Source: Nitzschia sp. pyKryTriq1
Taxonomy: Eukaryota; Bacillariophyta; Bacillariophyceae; Bacillariales; Bacillariaceae
Length of the DNA stretch: 64,000 nucleotides
Assembly (NCBI GenBank): GCA_956465555.1
Contig: OY101115.1
Location: 2,294,001-2,358,000 of the forward strand
Direction: 5' to 3'
Below, in pieces: positions 41,496-51,028 of this stretch. The position numbers and the translations under genes are program-made. Below the pieces are notes generated by a model. It did not search any database. It worked only from the letters and a program-made list of their open reading frames with translations, and was not told where the DNA came from. Position 1 is the stretch's first letter; each line of letters opens with the position of its first letter.

Positions 41496-42106
41496 AATGA
41501 GAATCTGATCTAATTTCTAGTTCGTTCATACTCAACAGTATAGCAGTATAACGTGGAAAACCCAACGTACCGGTAGAAACCGCTCACCTATCTTGATCTC
41601 GCTCTTGTTCCATGTTGGAGCTTGATGCGCCCATGGACGTAAAAAATTGCATTCAGCCAAAGATTCTTGTAGCGCTCTTTAGTATATACTCTCTACTAGC
41701 TACTCTCCTAGTAGAGGTCCAAACTTCGTCGTACTACCATGGTAGTAGTAGCAGTCGATTGTAGGAGTATGACCGTTATTCGTATCAGTCGAACACACTA
41801 ATGCAAAAACGCGCGCAACGGCGACGCACAATGACGAAAATCAAACGCAACAACACGACAAGCAAGCGACAGTGCGACAACAAGATGTACTCGTACCCCT
41901 ACTGGTACCGTACAGTATTTGTACTTCTACAATTGGACGACACAACGTACACAGTCCAGTGTCTGACTCATTGTCATCCAAAAGACATCGGCACAGTCAG
42001 CCCACAGGAGGTTTCGAGCGCGTATTAGACATTCCTTTCATTGATCGAGTTACTCTAGTTATCCAAGTGTTTTCTTGATTGGATCTTTTTTCGTCAAAGC
42101 GTCACT
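41496..42106. other. Intergenic region
   Basis: 611 bases hold the 3' end of paralogue A and the promoter of the next gene. GTAC words cluster at 41885-41935 (CTGGTACCGTACAG, TTTGTACTT). CTACTAGCTACTCTCCTAGTAG near 41692 is a short imperfect inverted repeat. No gene seen. Confidence 0.4.
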
Positions 42107-43257
42107 ATGGCGGGCCCTTCCACGCGTGTCCGTCCTCCGCCGCCGCCACCTCCCCGAAGAGCAGAATTTGGCTGGGAGCAAGTCGAAGGAGAGGAACAGA
42201 AACAGGAGGAAGAGCAAACGGCAGCCTTGACGCCCAAAGATCAGGGGGGGCTGATACAGGAAAGGCATGACACAACACCTCCTCGAGAGTATCTCTTGAC
42301 CGTCAAGTCCCCTTGTCCTCCTCGGCAGATTTCACCATCATACGAAGGAAAGACTAGTACAATCCACCAAAGGCGACGGATGGACACTGTCCAGATTCAG
42401 GTCTATCCTCAAATGAGTGCTGACGTTCTAGCTCAATGTGTCACCCAAGCAGTGTCGCAATCTTCCGTGGATGGTCGAGATCTTCCTTCGCTACTAGTGG
42501 TAAGTCGTGACTGCTCGCTGATAAGAGTGAGTCGTCTTCTTTCGAGTAATGTGAGTCCATTCTCACGTTTTGGTGACAACAGGGTCTCTTTGGTGAGCAA
42601 GATCGGATATTTCATTCGTTTCAACATATTCTCTCCATACCAGATCCCTCCTGGCAAGCATACTGTTCAGTGCGGCCTCCAATAATTGTACAAGAAGAAC
42701 CTCCTCCTGAGATGTCGCCTCTTGTGTGGGTCGGAGCAGCAGCAGCAGCTATTGTAGTTTTGGTGTCTATTTTGTATGGAGGTCCGCACACACTATTCTA
42801 CTATTTGGAACTGGCGGTCTTCCCGCTGCAAGCGAGTCTTTTCGGATCCTTCCACGCAATCCATGAATTGGTGTTCAGTTTGCCCTTTCGGGAACTTTAT
42901 CGACACGGTCCCCACTTGATTGGTTGGGAGGGATTAGCCCTACCGGAAGTTTGCAATCGTATCACACATTTTGGTGGTCGCGAGTTTTGGAGTCGCAACA
43001 TGAGTGAATGCGAAGAAATCTATGCCGGAAAGGAAGAGGCCTTTTTACGAACAGTGCGACCCATGGCGTACGCAGCACTTTGCATCCTATCGTTTTATGT
43101 GGTGCGACATTTGGTGGCAGTGTATGGGGAAAGCAAACGCAACCGAACAGACCGTGCCGTACTAGAAGCCTATCATGCTTTTCAAACGCTAGTAAGGATT
43201 GCCAATCGACAAAATAATGGAGCTGGTGCGATCGATCAACCTCGGCATCGGCGCTAA
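42107..43257 (+). CDS. Membrane protein with proline-rich N-terminus, unknown function (355 aa)
   Basis: Exon 1 42107-42499 and exon 2 42583-43257 join in frame (intron 83 bases, GTAAGT...ACAG). The splice puts SLLV next to GLFGEQDRIFHSF. The N-terminus is proline-rich (RPPPPPPPRR) then acidic/Gln-rich. The middle (SADVLAQCVTQAV...DGRDLPSLLV) is soluble. Hydrophobic segments lie near residues 178-197 (LVWVGAAAAAIVVLVSILYG), 199-222 and 290-312. Between the last two is a conserved-looking soluble part with Trp, Cys and Glu (GWEGLALPEVCNR, GREFWSRNMSECEEIY). I considered a peroxin (PEX14-like layout) but see no matching motif. Function unknown; the next gene starts 407 bases downstream on the same strand. 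Confidence 0.7.
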
Positions 43258-43664
43258 GAAGAGCGAGTGACTAGTTTTAACTACACGTACAGTTCCCTAA
43301 TCCATCTGTTGCTATTTCACCCTGTATCTTCATTGCTTTTTCTGAAAGGACTTCGATGACTGACTGTGGGCTTGGTGCAACCGGCGTGGGATTGAGGATG
43401 TGCGTACGATCAATACGAGTTGACGAGACGACCGACTCACTCGACCGTATTTAACCCACGTGTGTATCGTTCGTACTGTACCAGTACCGGTACTATTGTA
43501 CGTGGTATGTCCGTCCGTCAGCCGCACACTTGGTGGCAATTCTCGCCCGCCATCCAAAACAGCAAAGATCAAACCAACCGCCACGATGATGGTGGGGTGA
43601 AAAAGAAATTGACGACGGCAACACAGTATTTCTTCGGGTCGTTGCTCGTAATAGTACGCCCACC
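43258..43664. other. Intergenic region upstream of BMT2
   Basis: 407 bases with TACTGTACCAGTACCGGTACTATTGTACG in the stretch 43474-43502, a chain of overlapping GTAC palindromes about 165 bases before the BMT2 start. No gene is recognised. Confidence 0.4.
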
Positions 43665-44654
43665 ATGGCAAACACAAAATCAGGCAACAATAGGCGGAAA
43701 AGGCCCATCCCGTTGACGAGGCAACCAGTGGTCATGAAAAGTCGAAAGCGAGCCCGCAAAATTACTACACAGTTCCATAAATTGACACATGAAAAAGAAC
43801 GGGCGGTGCAACAAGGGGATACGGCTACTGTCGAACAACTCGATCAAGCCCTACATGCGATGGGAGGCCGAAGTGAATACCAACGAGCGAGTCAATTGAG
43901 CACTTCCTTTCATTCGACGTCCAAGTGGGTTCTCGGAAGCCTCACACGTCGGGGATGGCTACATGGAATTTCGATTACCACTACTCAAAAACCAGAAGAT
44001 TCAAATAATGTTAATGAGTCGTCTGGTGATTCAAAAAGACGACGGAAAACGACAACACCGCGACGACCGACCCGAGTTTTAGAAGTTGGAGCTATCAACA
44101 CGGAAATTTTGGATGCTGCCGCCGACACGACCAATACTGGCGAAAAGAAATATCGACTTGATGTTCGGGCGATTGATTTGAACTCCATGGAAGAAAGGAT
44201 AGAAGAAGCAGATTTCTTGGATCTTCCATTTTGCAGCGAAGATGTAGATCAAAGATACGATGTCATTGTCTGCTCAATGGTGATCAATTGTGTTCCGACT
44301 CCATCAGACCGAGGAAAAATGATGGCTCGACTGTTTCACCATTTGCGCCCTGGAGGTCTACTATTTTTGACGTTGCCCAAATACTGTTTGACAAAGAGCG
44401 CGTTTGTGACTTTGGACATTTTTGAAAAAATGCTAGGGAGAAATGGAGGTGTAGGATTTGACGTCGAAGAAACTAAACAGAGCCCGAAGGTTGCTTTTTT
44501 CATCTGTCGACGACCTACAAATGATGAAGATCCCAGCAAACCACTCAACAAGATGTGGACCAGGCAGACCATCCGCAACAAGGGCAAAAAGTTTCCTAAC
44601 CAGTTCTCAGTTGTGATAGATCCAGCTGAAGTGTCGGGGAAAGCCTCGATGTGA
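43665..44654 (+). CDS. BMT2: 25S rRNA (adenine-N1)-methyltransferase BMT2
   Basis: BMT2 is the nucleolar SAM-dependent enzyme that makes m1A at a conserved adenine (A2142 in yeast) of large-subunit rRNA. The intronless 329-residue protein begins with a lysine/arginine-rich nucleolar-type segment (RRKRPIPLTRQPVVMKSRKR). It goes on to QFHKLTHEKERA and YQRASQLSTSFHSTSKWV, then the SAM-binding RVLEVGAINTEIL near 142. AIDLNSMEERIEEADFLDLP, VIVCSMVINCVPTPSDRG and GGLLFLTLPKYCLTKS follow in the order typical of BMT2 and its relative SAMTOR. A serine/lysine insert (NNVNESSGDSKRRRKTT) precedes the SAM fold. The nucleolar-type N-terminus and rRNA-type motifs favour BMT2 over SAMTOR. Confidence 0.85.
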   Translation: MANTKSGNNRRKRPIPLTRQPVVMKSRKRARKITTQFHKLTHEKERAVQQGDTATVEQLDQALHAMGGRSEYQRASQLSTSFHSTSKWVLGSLTRRGWLHGISITTTQKPEDSNNVNESSGDSKRRRKTTTPRRPTRVLEVGAINTEILDAAADTTNTGEKKYRLDVRAIDLNSMEERIEEADFLDLPFCSEDVDQRYDVIVCSMVINCVPTPSDRGKMMARLFHHLRPGGLLFLTLPKYCLTKSAFVTLDIFEKMLGRNGGVGFDVEETKQSPKVAFFICRRPTNDEDPSKPLNKMWTRQTIRNKGKKFPNQFSVVIDPAEVSGKASM

Positions 44655-44960
44655 CCGGAACCAAGTCAATAGATATTCCTCGTCGAACATCATTCAGAGG
44701 TCCTGCAATTTGTTAGTTTCTTGATGTTCTATAAAGTGTTCTACTATCAAATGCGCTATCAGTAGGATTTGTGGCAATTAATGGTCTTGCTCACTTTGAC
44801 GAATGATTTTATCATAATACATTGCTACTGCCAGCAGAAAGTGCAGTACATAGAGTGTAGTGTAGAGCGAAGAGTGAGTCGTAGTCATAGTCAGTCGTCG
44901 TCATCGGTCGCTGAGTACGGTACCAGTGCAGTACCAGTGCCGTACGAGTATACTCTCTAG
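44655..44960. other. Intergenic region before the copia insertion
   Basis: 306 bases; the last 60 (44905-44953) carry GAGTACGGTACCAGTG, CAGTACCAGTGCCGTACGAG, another GTAC chain. Its final six bases, CTCTAG, are one half of the target-site duplication of the adjacent retroelement. No gene seen. Confidence 0.45.
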
Positions 44961-45311
44961 TGTTAAAATCCGTGAGTTCTAGGCAGTGGCTAGCGGCTCA
45001 GGGATTCGGGCTAAAGGACTAATTTGACTGTGGGTTAACGAAGTGCGCTAACATAAATTAATGAGCTGAATGCTCTACCGATGAAATGAACTTTGGTTCA
45101 TTTCTATTTTCTTGAATGCGTTGACATGTAATTCGATAGAAGTCTGTAGGCTTCTTACAGTTTCTTGGAGGATCATAGATTGTCTCCGAGAGTCTTAGAA
45201 TGAATCTCTGAGTCGTGATCGAAACGTGCATCGTGCGTGATCGTGCGTAATTGCGAACACTGGTCGCGTCCGTCCGTCGTTCCGTGGACGTTTGATGTAG
45301 ATATTCGAACA
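44961..45311 (-). repeat. Copia 3' LTR (351 bases)
   Basis: Full-length LTR. On the plus strand it starts TGTTAAAATCC and ends ATATTCGAACA. The purine tract GAGAGGGAG abuts its 5' side on the minus strand (45320-45312), as expected for second-strand priming. Confidence 0.88.
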
Positions 45312-45717
45312 CTCCCTCTCGCGAGTAGGTAGTGAGTCGATTACCATCCGTTCATGCTCTTTCGATGGCGCTTGAAATCCGGCTCGTTCAGCGGTTTGGT
45401 CAGTATGTCTGCCGGTTGGTTGTACGTACCAATAGGATGGATTGAGATCCAACCCTTCGTCACGTAGCTTCGAAAGTGGAAGAGTTTGTTGTTGAGGAAT
45501 TTGGTTCGGGGGCGGAACTTGTGGTATCGTGCGATCTCGATAGCCCCGGAATTGTCCTCAAACACCTTGCAGTGTACCTCGGTACGCGAAGTGTTAATCT
45601 CGAAACCACGCTTCTTCATTTCCCTCAATAAGCTAATAATTGGAATGGCTTCTCGGAGGGCATATGATAAGCCGGTGATTTCGCTTTCTGTTGAAGATAA
45701 GGCGATTTCTTGTTGTA

Positions 45718-46041
45718 GGCTAGCGGCTCAGGGATTCGGGCTAAAGGACTAATTTGACTGTGGGTTAACGAAGTGCGCTAACATAAATTAATGAGCTGAA
45801 TGCTCTACCGATGAAATGAACTTTGGTTCATTTCTATTTTCTTGAATGCGTTGACATGTAATTCGATAGAAGTCTGTAGGCTTCTTACAGTTTCTTGGAG
45901 GATCATAGATTGTCTCCGAGAGTCTTAGAATGAATCTCTGAGTCGTGATCGAAACGTGCGTCGTGCGTGATCGTGCGTAATTGCGAACACTGGTCGCGTC
46001 CGTCCGTCGTTCCGTGGACGTTTGATGTAGATATTCGAACA
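45718..46041 (-). repeat. Copia 5' LTR, truncated (324 bases)
   Basis: This corresponds to 44988-45311 with one mismatch. The last 27 bases of the LTR and the primer binding site are missing where it was joined to pol. Confidence 0.88.
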
Positions 46042-46398
46042 CTCTAGCGGTTCGCACTTCGTACCAATGACAGACCGTTGTACAAAAACCTTCTGCAACC
46101 CCCAAGCCCCAAGCCCCAAGTCGTCAAAAGTCAGATAATTTTGTCATCCGAATCAGGGGTACAAAGATTCAGGTTCCGAGTTGCACAAAGAAAGATCGAT
46201 GCGAATAGGGCAAACGACCGCGCGATGCATGCGATGCCAAATCCAAATGCCAAAGGCGACTACAAAGCTACTACTCTCCACCGGTAGAGTAGCAGAGTAC
46301 CGGTAGAGACGTGATCCGCCGTTTGTCGTTTTTAGATTATCTGGTAACGGAGTAGAGGAAGATAGAGTAAAAAAGTACATCTGTTACTTTTGATCATC
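46042..46398. promoter_or_regulatory. Upstream region of paralogue B
   Basis: 357 bases between the copia insertion and the start codon. It has three CCCCAAG repeats (46104-46125) and two ACCGGTAGAG words flanking GTAGCAGAGT (46280-46305). It shares no evident similarity with the DNA upstream of paralogue A, though the two genes are nearly identical from the ATG on. Confidence 0.5.
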
Positions 46399-49273
46399 AT
46401 GAGGCTTTCTATTGCTGCTGGTATCCTAGCCCAGACACTACCTGCTGTCTCCGAGACAAAGATCTCGGCATTGCTGAACTCGGAACATGGGCGGAAGCTT
46501 CAGTTCGAGGACATTGTCCGCCGTGCTAGTAGGGCCGCCGAGTCTGGAGGTGCTCAGAAGCAGCGAAGAGTCAAGTCTCGCGCTGGGACTCGCACTGGGA
46601 GGGTCAACGAGAAGACTGCAGAATCATCACGCTCTGGTGTCTTGAAAAACGCTCCATTAGTTCCTACCAGTTCTGGAGACTTGGTGGTGTGTGACCCGTC
46701 TTCCAGCGACGCTGATGTTGGTGTTTTATCCTGTGGCACTGGTAGGGTGTGCAAACGAAGCCAGGATTCGGTGCTTGGTGGTATCTGTGTGACGAAGAAG
46801 GAGCTATCAGTAAAAAATGGTCTCGATCCTTGGGCTCAAGCTGCTGCACAAGCGGCCAAGAATAAGAAACGAGCGAAAAGTACCGAGAAATCTTCTTTGG
46901 AAAAGCTGAAGAACAAGTCGCGAAGGTCGAGCACTCCGAGTAGTACCAGTACGCGTACTGGTTCAAAGACTGAGTGCGATCCATTGTCTACTGATGCCGA
47001 TGTCGGTGTCTTATCATGTGGGACGGGACATTACTGCAAGCCCCAAAAGAGCTCTCAACTTGGAGGAGAGTGCACTGACAATCGTCGTCCTGGTGGTGCG
47101 AGGAATCCTCGTGCTGGCTTTGGCAATCGCGGTGCGTCGAAGAAATTTCTTGAGAATAGGGTGCAGTCGGAGCGTGTTGAGTGCGATCCTAGCTCTGCCG
47201 ACGTTGGTATTTTGTCGTGTGGTCCTGGTGAGTCGTGCGTGGACGACCAAGGTTCCCAGGCAGGGGGCTTTTGTGTCAATCCCAATCCGACAGCTCGTCG
47301 CCTAGCTCATTCGGACGAGGGCATTGGGCTTTGTGATCCAACATCTGGTGTCTTTGGTTATCTCTCTTGTGACTGTTCTGCGTTCGACAATACAACCAAA
47401 ACCGGCACCATCACATGCATCACAACCGATGAGGAATGCTTCGGTGGCAATTTCTACGGTTGTTATGCCACCTGTGGCAGCACTTCGGTCACGTATGGTG
47501 TAGAGAGCGATAACGTGACCTCCACTAAGTACTGTTATGATTTTTCGACCCCGACCACCGAGTCGCTTTGTGTCGAGTACAGCACTGGTTTTGGGGCTTG
47601 TGAAACACAGTACAATGGTCAAATCTGCAGCTCCTGTCAAGTTACCAGTTATTACGAGATCAGTTTCGATTGCTCCAACGTTGGTGGACCATCTTCTACG
47701 GGTGGTAGAGTCGCAGAAGCCTCCAATTCTATTTCGGCTTGCTTTCAGCCTGTGGATGGAGAGTATTGTTCCCTTTGTCAGTACGATGAGTTTATACCCT
47801 ACGCAGTCAATGATGAGCCAGTCTTTTTGCAGGGGTTCGGAGATACTACGTGCGATGGTCTATTTCGCGCAAGCATAAATAACCAAATCTCGATCGACAA
47901 GTGTTCCGAGGCGTCAGCGGTTGCCCAGTCTGCGTGTTGTGATTCGTTCTGTAAGCTCTGTACTACTACCTACGTTCCATTCAACAGTTACGACATTCCT
48001 ATCTCCGTCCCCGGATTTGAGGACATCACTACATGTGGCGATTTGGACAGCGCTGCTTACATAAACTTGACTATACCGGAGGAGAGTTGCCCAGCTCTGG
48101 CGGAGATTGCTGAGAATAGCTGCTGTTCGTACGTCGCTGGCATTTCAACAAAAGTATTTGCATGTGAAAACGGCGAAAATGTGTTCTCTCACTTTTCTTT
48201 GGCTTCGTTCACCGCTCCGTCGACAATGTAGGTACCAGTGTTATCTTTGTGGAATCTCAGGTGCAGTGACTCAAGACTACTACGGTATCAATTTGACTAT
48301 TCCTGGTTTCGGTGATGTGACGTGCGGCGATATTGACTATGCTGCGTATCAAAACAGCAGCTTGGACAGCGAAACTTGTCCAGTTGTTGCTCGATACGCT
48401 GCAGAGGTTTGTTGCTCCACTTTCCCGGGCGCTGATTTCTGTGAAGTTTGTGGCCCAAATGGGATCATCGCTTACGCGAATGACAACGTCACTACTACGA
48501 TTCCAGGTGTTGGAAATGCGACTTGTTACGACATTTTTTTGGCTGCATACTATGGGGTACCTGAGTTGAACGCGACCTGTTCCGTGCTATCAGATGTCGC
48601 CCAGGAATCATGCTGCCGCGACATTTACGCCAGTTGTCAGGTACGTGCTCCCTAAACCCTGTCAGGAACTCTAGTTGTGCCTGATCTTGTGATGAAAACC
48701 TTTGACCTCACTTTCCTTTTCTTCCATTACTACTACAAGGTATGCGGTGCTGACGGGTTCATTCCCTACACTAAGGATAATGTCTCTGTCACTGTTCCCG
48801 GTATCGGCGACTTCACTTGCTACGAGATTTACTTTGGTGCTTATTTGAATGGCACTATCGATAACGAGACTTGTCCCGACTTCTCTACTGTTGCTCAGGA
48901 GTCCTGTTGCTACTATAGTGGAGATCTCTACTACGAGCCCTGCTACGTATGTGGAATTGGTCAGAACGTCACCGCTGGCGCTGGTACTGTCACAACCCCC
49001 GAAGGAGAAGTGATCGGATGTGACTTGATCGAGTTTTATTCATTGCTGGGCTATCTCAACGAGACGGAGTGCGCATCCATCACCGAGTTATCTGCAGAAA
49101 CTTGCTGTCCTACACCAGCGGACACTCCCATGCCCTCGGAACCGGGAGGGGGCGACACCCCTGCGGGGTCTCCGACTCCCGGATCATCGGGTACTTCGAA
49201 GCTTCGGAACGGCAAGGCAGCGGCGTCTTTGGCGGCGCTAACTGCGGCGACTTTTATTTGGCTGGCGAAGTAG
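46399..49273 (+). CDS. Modular cysteine-rich secreted protein, probably surface-anchored (paralogue B, 890 aa)
   Basis: Exons 46399-48128, 48232-48640 and 48740-49273 join in frame (introns 103 and 99 bases, both starting GTACGT). The frame reaches a TTG at 46390, but the ATG at 46399 matches paralogue A. The first 905 bases differ from A at four positions only (one amino-acid change, Ser to Leu in EKSS(S/L)EKLKN). Beyond codon 301 the proteins diverge. Architecture is the same: signal peptide, three CDP...DVG(V/I)LSCG repeats, SCDCSAFD segment, then six rather than seven 62-residue C-x2-C...TC...C-P...CC modules, because the counterpart of A's second module is absent. The end is a Pro/Gly/Ser spacer (PADTPMPSEPGGGDTPAGSP) and a hydrophobic tail (AAASLAALTAATFIWLAK), again GPI-like. 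Introns differ from A at two of three positions. Function unknown; extracellular matrix or adhesion is inference. Confidence 0.85.
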
Positions 49274-49498
49274 CCAAGAACGTTTCATGGTTGCACAATC
49301 CTACACGGGATTGGTTGGCCTTGTTTACATTGTTGTTGTGTGTTGAAAAAACGAAAAGTAAGTTAAAATCCAATAATTACGGTTTATTTTTGAAACTTAG
49401 TCTATGGTTGGTTAGCGTGGAGGGTTGGAATGGCCTATTGGGGTGTGTGATATTGTGGCGGAGTACAGTAGTTCATGTCAGTACCGATTGAGTCATTC

Positions 49499-50477
49499 TT
49501 ACGGTTGAACGGCATCCTTGTCTCGAGTCAAGATAAATAGCGAGCCTTTGTTGCCTCTCCCGATACGCATATCATCGTCCAAAAAGGTTGTTTCCAACCA
49601 TCCATTATCCTTGATGCCACCTCGGAAGGCCGCAATGATGGAAAACAAAAATCCCAAAGAAAGGACGAACCCACTGTTGAATTTGATATCCGCGGTGTCG
49701 AACGCTACGACCGCACGCGTCTTGACAGTATCGGACACCCGAAAAGACCCCCCTACGGTGATGAAACCAAAATCTTGTTCCACGTTGTTCAAAACTCTTT
49801 GGTTTGCTACGTCAATTGTCTGTGTCGTGACGCGATTGGATGTATCGACGTTGAGCCCACCCGCACGGACCGATCCTTTGATTTTCACCTTTCGGGTATC
49901 AATGTTAGAGTCGCCTTCGCTGCTATTTTCGGGATTCCACTCCTCCTTTCAAGCACATAATATCAAGTAGAAATTAGAGAATGCAATTAATGTTGGTTGA
50001 GCCAATATGAAAAATTCCTGGGATGCCGTTGTTTCGTAATATAATGCAATTTCAACATACCATATCGTCTGTATCAAGATCAGACGGTTGTGTGTATTGC
50101 AGATAAAAGACACCATCCAATGCCTTTGATGCCACGGGCTCCTCCAAGAGATTCTTTGGGACGGGAGCGTTCGTTTCGAGGTATCGCACGAGTTGGAGGA
50201 CATTCTTTTGCGTTTCCAGGTCAGAATCCTTTCCATTTCCCGTGTTGGAAATAACAGCCAGCAATTCCTGCTTGGTCTGGGCAACCGGCGAGGGGCCAAG
50301 TACCCCGTCCACGACGGTAGGAATGGTTACCTTGGGCTGGAAACGTTCAAAAAGTTTTCCTATCTGCAACGATTCAACAGGGGATAGATGGAGACAAGCC
50401 ACGAGCAACAGTGCCATGGTCCATTTCATCGTCGTGGTTGGTACTCGCGGATCTTGTTTTTGTCGTCGTCGGATCAT
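49499..50477 (-). CDS. PAP/fibrillin family plastid lipid-associated protein
   Basis: Fibrillins are plastid proteins of thylakoids and plastoglobules that bind lipids. Exon 1 50477-50061 and exon 2 49945-49499 join in frame (intron 115 bases, GTATGT...AAAG), total 287 residues. The first ATG is 50477, but a second at 50429 begins MKWTMALLLVACLHLSPVES, a clean signal peptide, so the second may be used; a transit segment follows. The PAP motifs are ELLAVISNTGNGKDSD, VLQLVRYLETNAPVPKNLLEE and LDGVFYLQYTQPSD at the start. The strongly conserved end is VGGSFRVSDTVKTRAVVAFD, GWLETTFLDDDMRIGRGN and KGSLFILTRDKDA. All are as in the family, with nothing missing. It is convergent with paralogue B, 225 bases between stops. 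Confidence 0.88.
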
Positions 50478-51028
50478 TCTGTTCTAAAAGCTGGTATATG
50501 TCGTTTCTTGGTGCTCAGAAAACAAGAACCCGTAGGTTTGGCTTCACTGAAAAGACCTTCTCTTCTTGCTTGTGCAATTCAGAATGATGAGATAGATGAA
50601 GAAACAGAAGCGCGAAAGAAGAAATGAATAGCTTTCTCGTACCAGTAGACGGTAGACTACTGAAAGATATAAAAATGCTGCTTTTTTACTGCGTTTTGGC
50701 GTGTGTGATGTTGTGTGACGTGTGTGATGAATTTGTTTTGTGTTCGATCCAGTCGGACACCAACAATTCCTCCTTCCGTCCGTCCGTACGTCCTCGCTCG
50801 CCTCGATCTATCGGTCGGAACCTGTCGAATCCTAAAGTAAAATATATTCTTAAACTCCGTGACAATGGCAATGAGAACAACAGAAGACAGCGAAGGCTTC
50901 TCATGAGATGAGATTTTCCTTTCTAAAGCATGCCAAACTCATCCGAAACACCAAAAAAATAAGAATCATCCAACGACAAGCATCGACGACGACGCATCAT
51001 CTCTTCTTTCCTAACTCTTCCTCCAACA
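50478..51028. promoter_or_regulatory. Divergent region between fibrillin and galactokinase
   Basis: 551 bases with both promoters. It contains CGTCCGTCCGTACG near 50779-50790 and CGTACCAGTAG at 50638. TGTGTGATGTTGTGTGACGTGTGTGATG near 50701-50728 is a short degenerate direct repeat. No gene seen. Confidence 0.4.

Larger units (their letters stand above)
44961..46041 (-). mobile_element. Internally deleted Ty1/copia element with both LTRs and target-site duplication
   Basis: On the minus strand the element reads 5' LTR (46041-45718, truncated at its inner end), the RNase H end of pol (about 45717-45341), purine tract, and 3' LTR (45311-44961). The pol part reads EIALSSTESEITGLSYALRE, CKVFEDNSGAIEIARYHKFR and KGWISIHPIGTYNQPADILT, ending MNGW and a stop. 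CTCTAG flanks the element on both sides (44955-44960 and 46042-46047), so both outer ends are original and belong to one insertion. The leader, gag, protease, integrase and reverse transcriptase were lost by one internal deletion joining the 5' LTR near its end to RNase H. The two LTRs differ at one of 324 shared positions (A at 45230, G at 45960), so insertion was recent. Confidence 0.88.

Noticed and set aside
42107-43257. Peroxin PEX14 assignment
   Set aside because: The general layout (proline-rich, membrane span) suggested it, but the conserved PEX14 N-terminal helix motif is not present.
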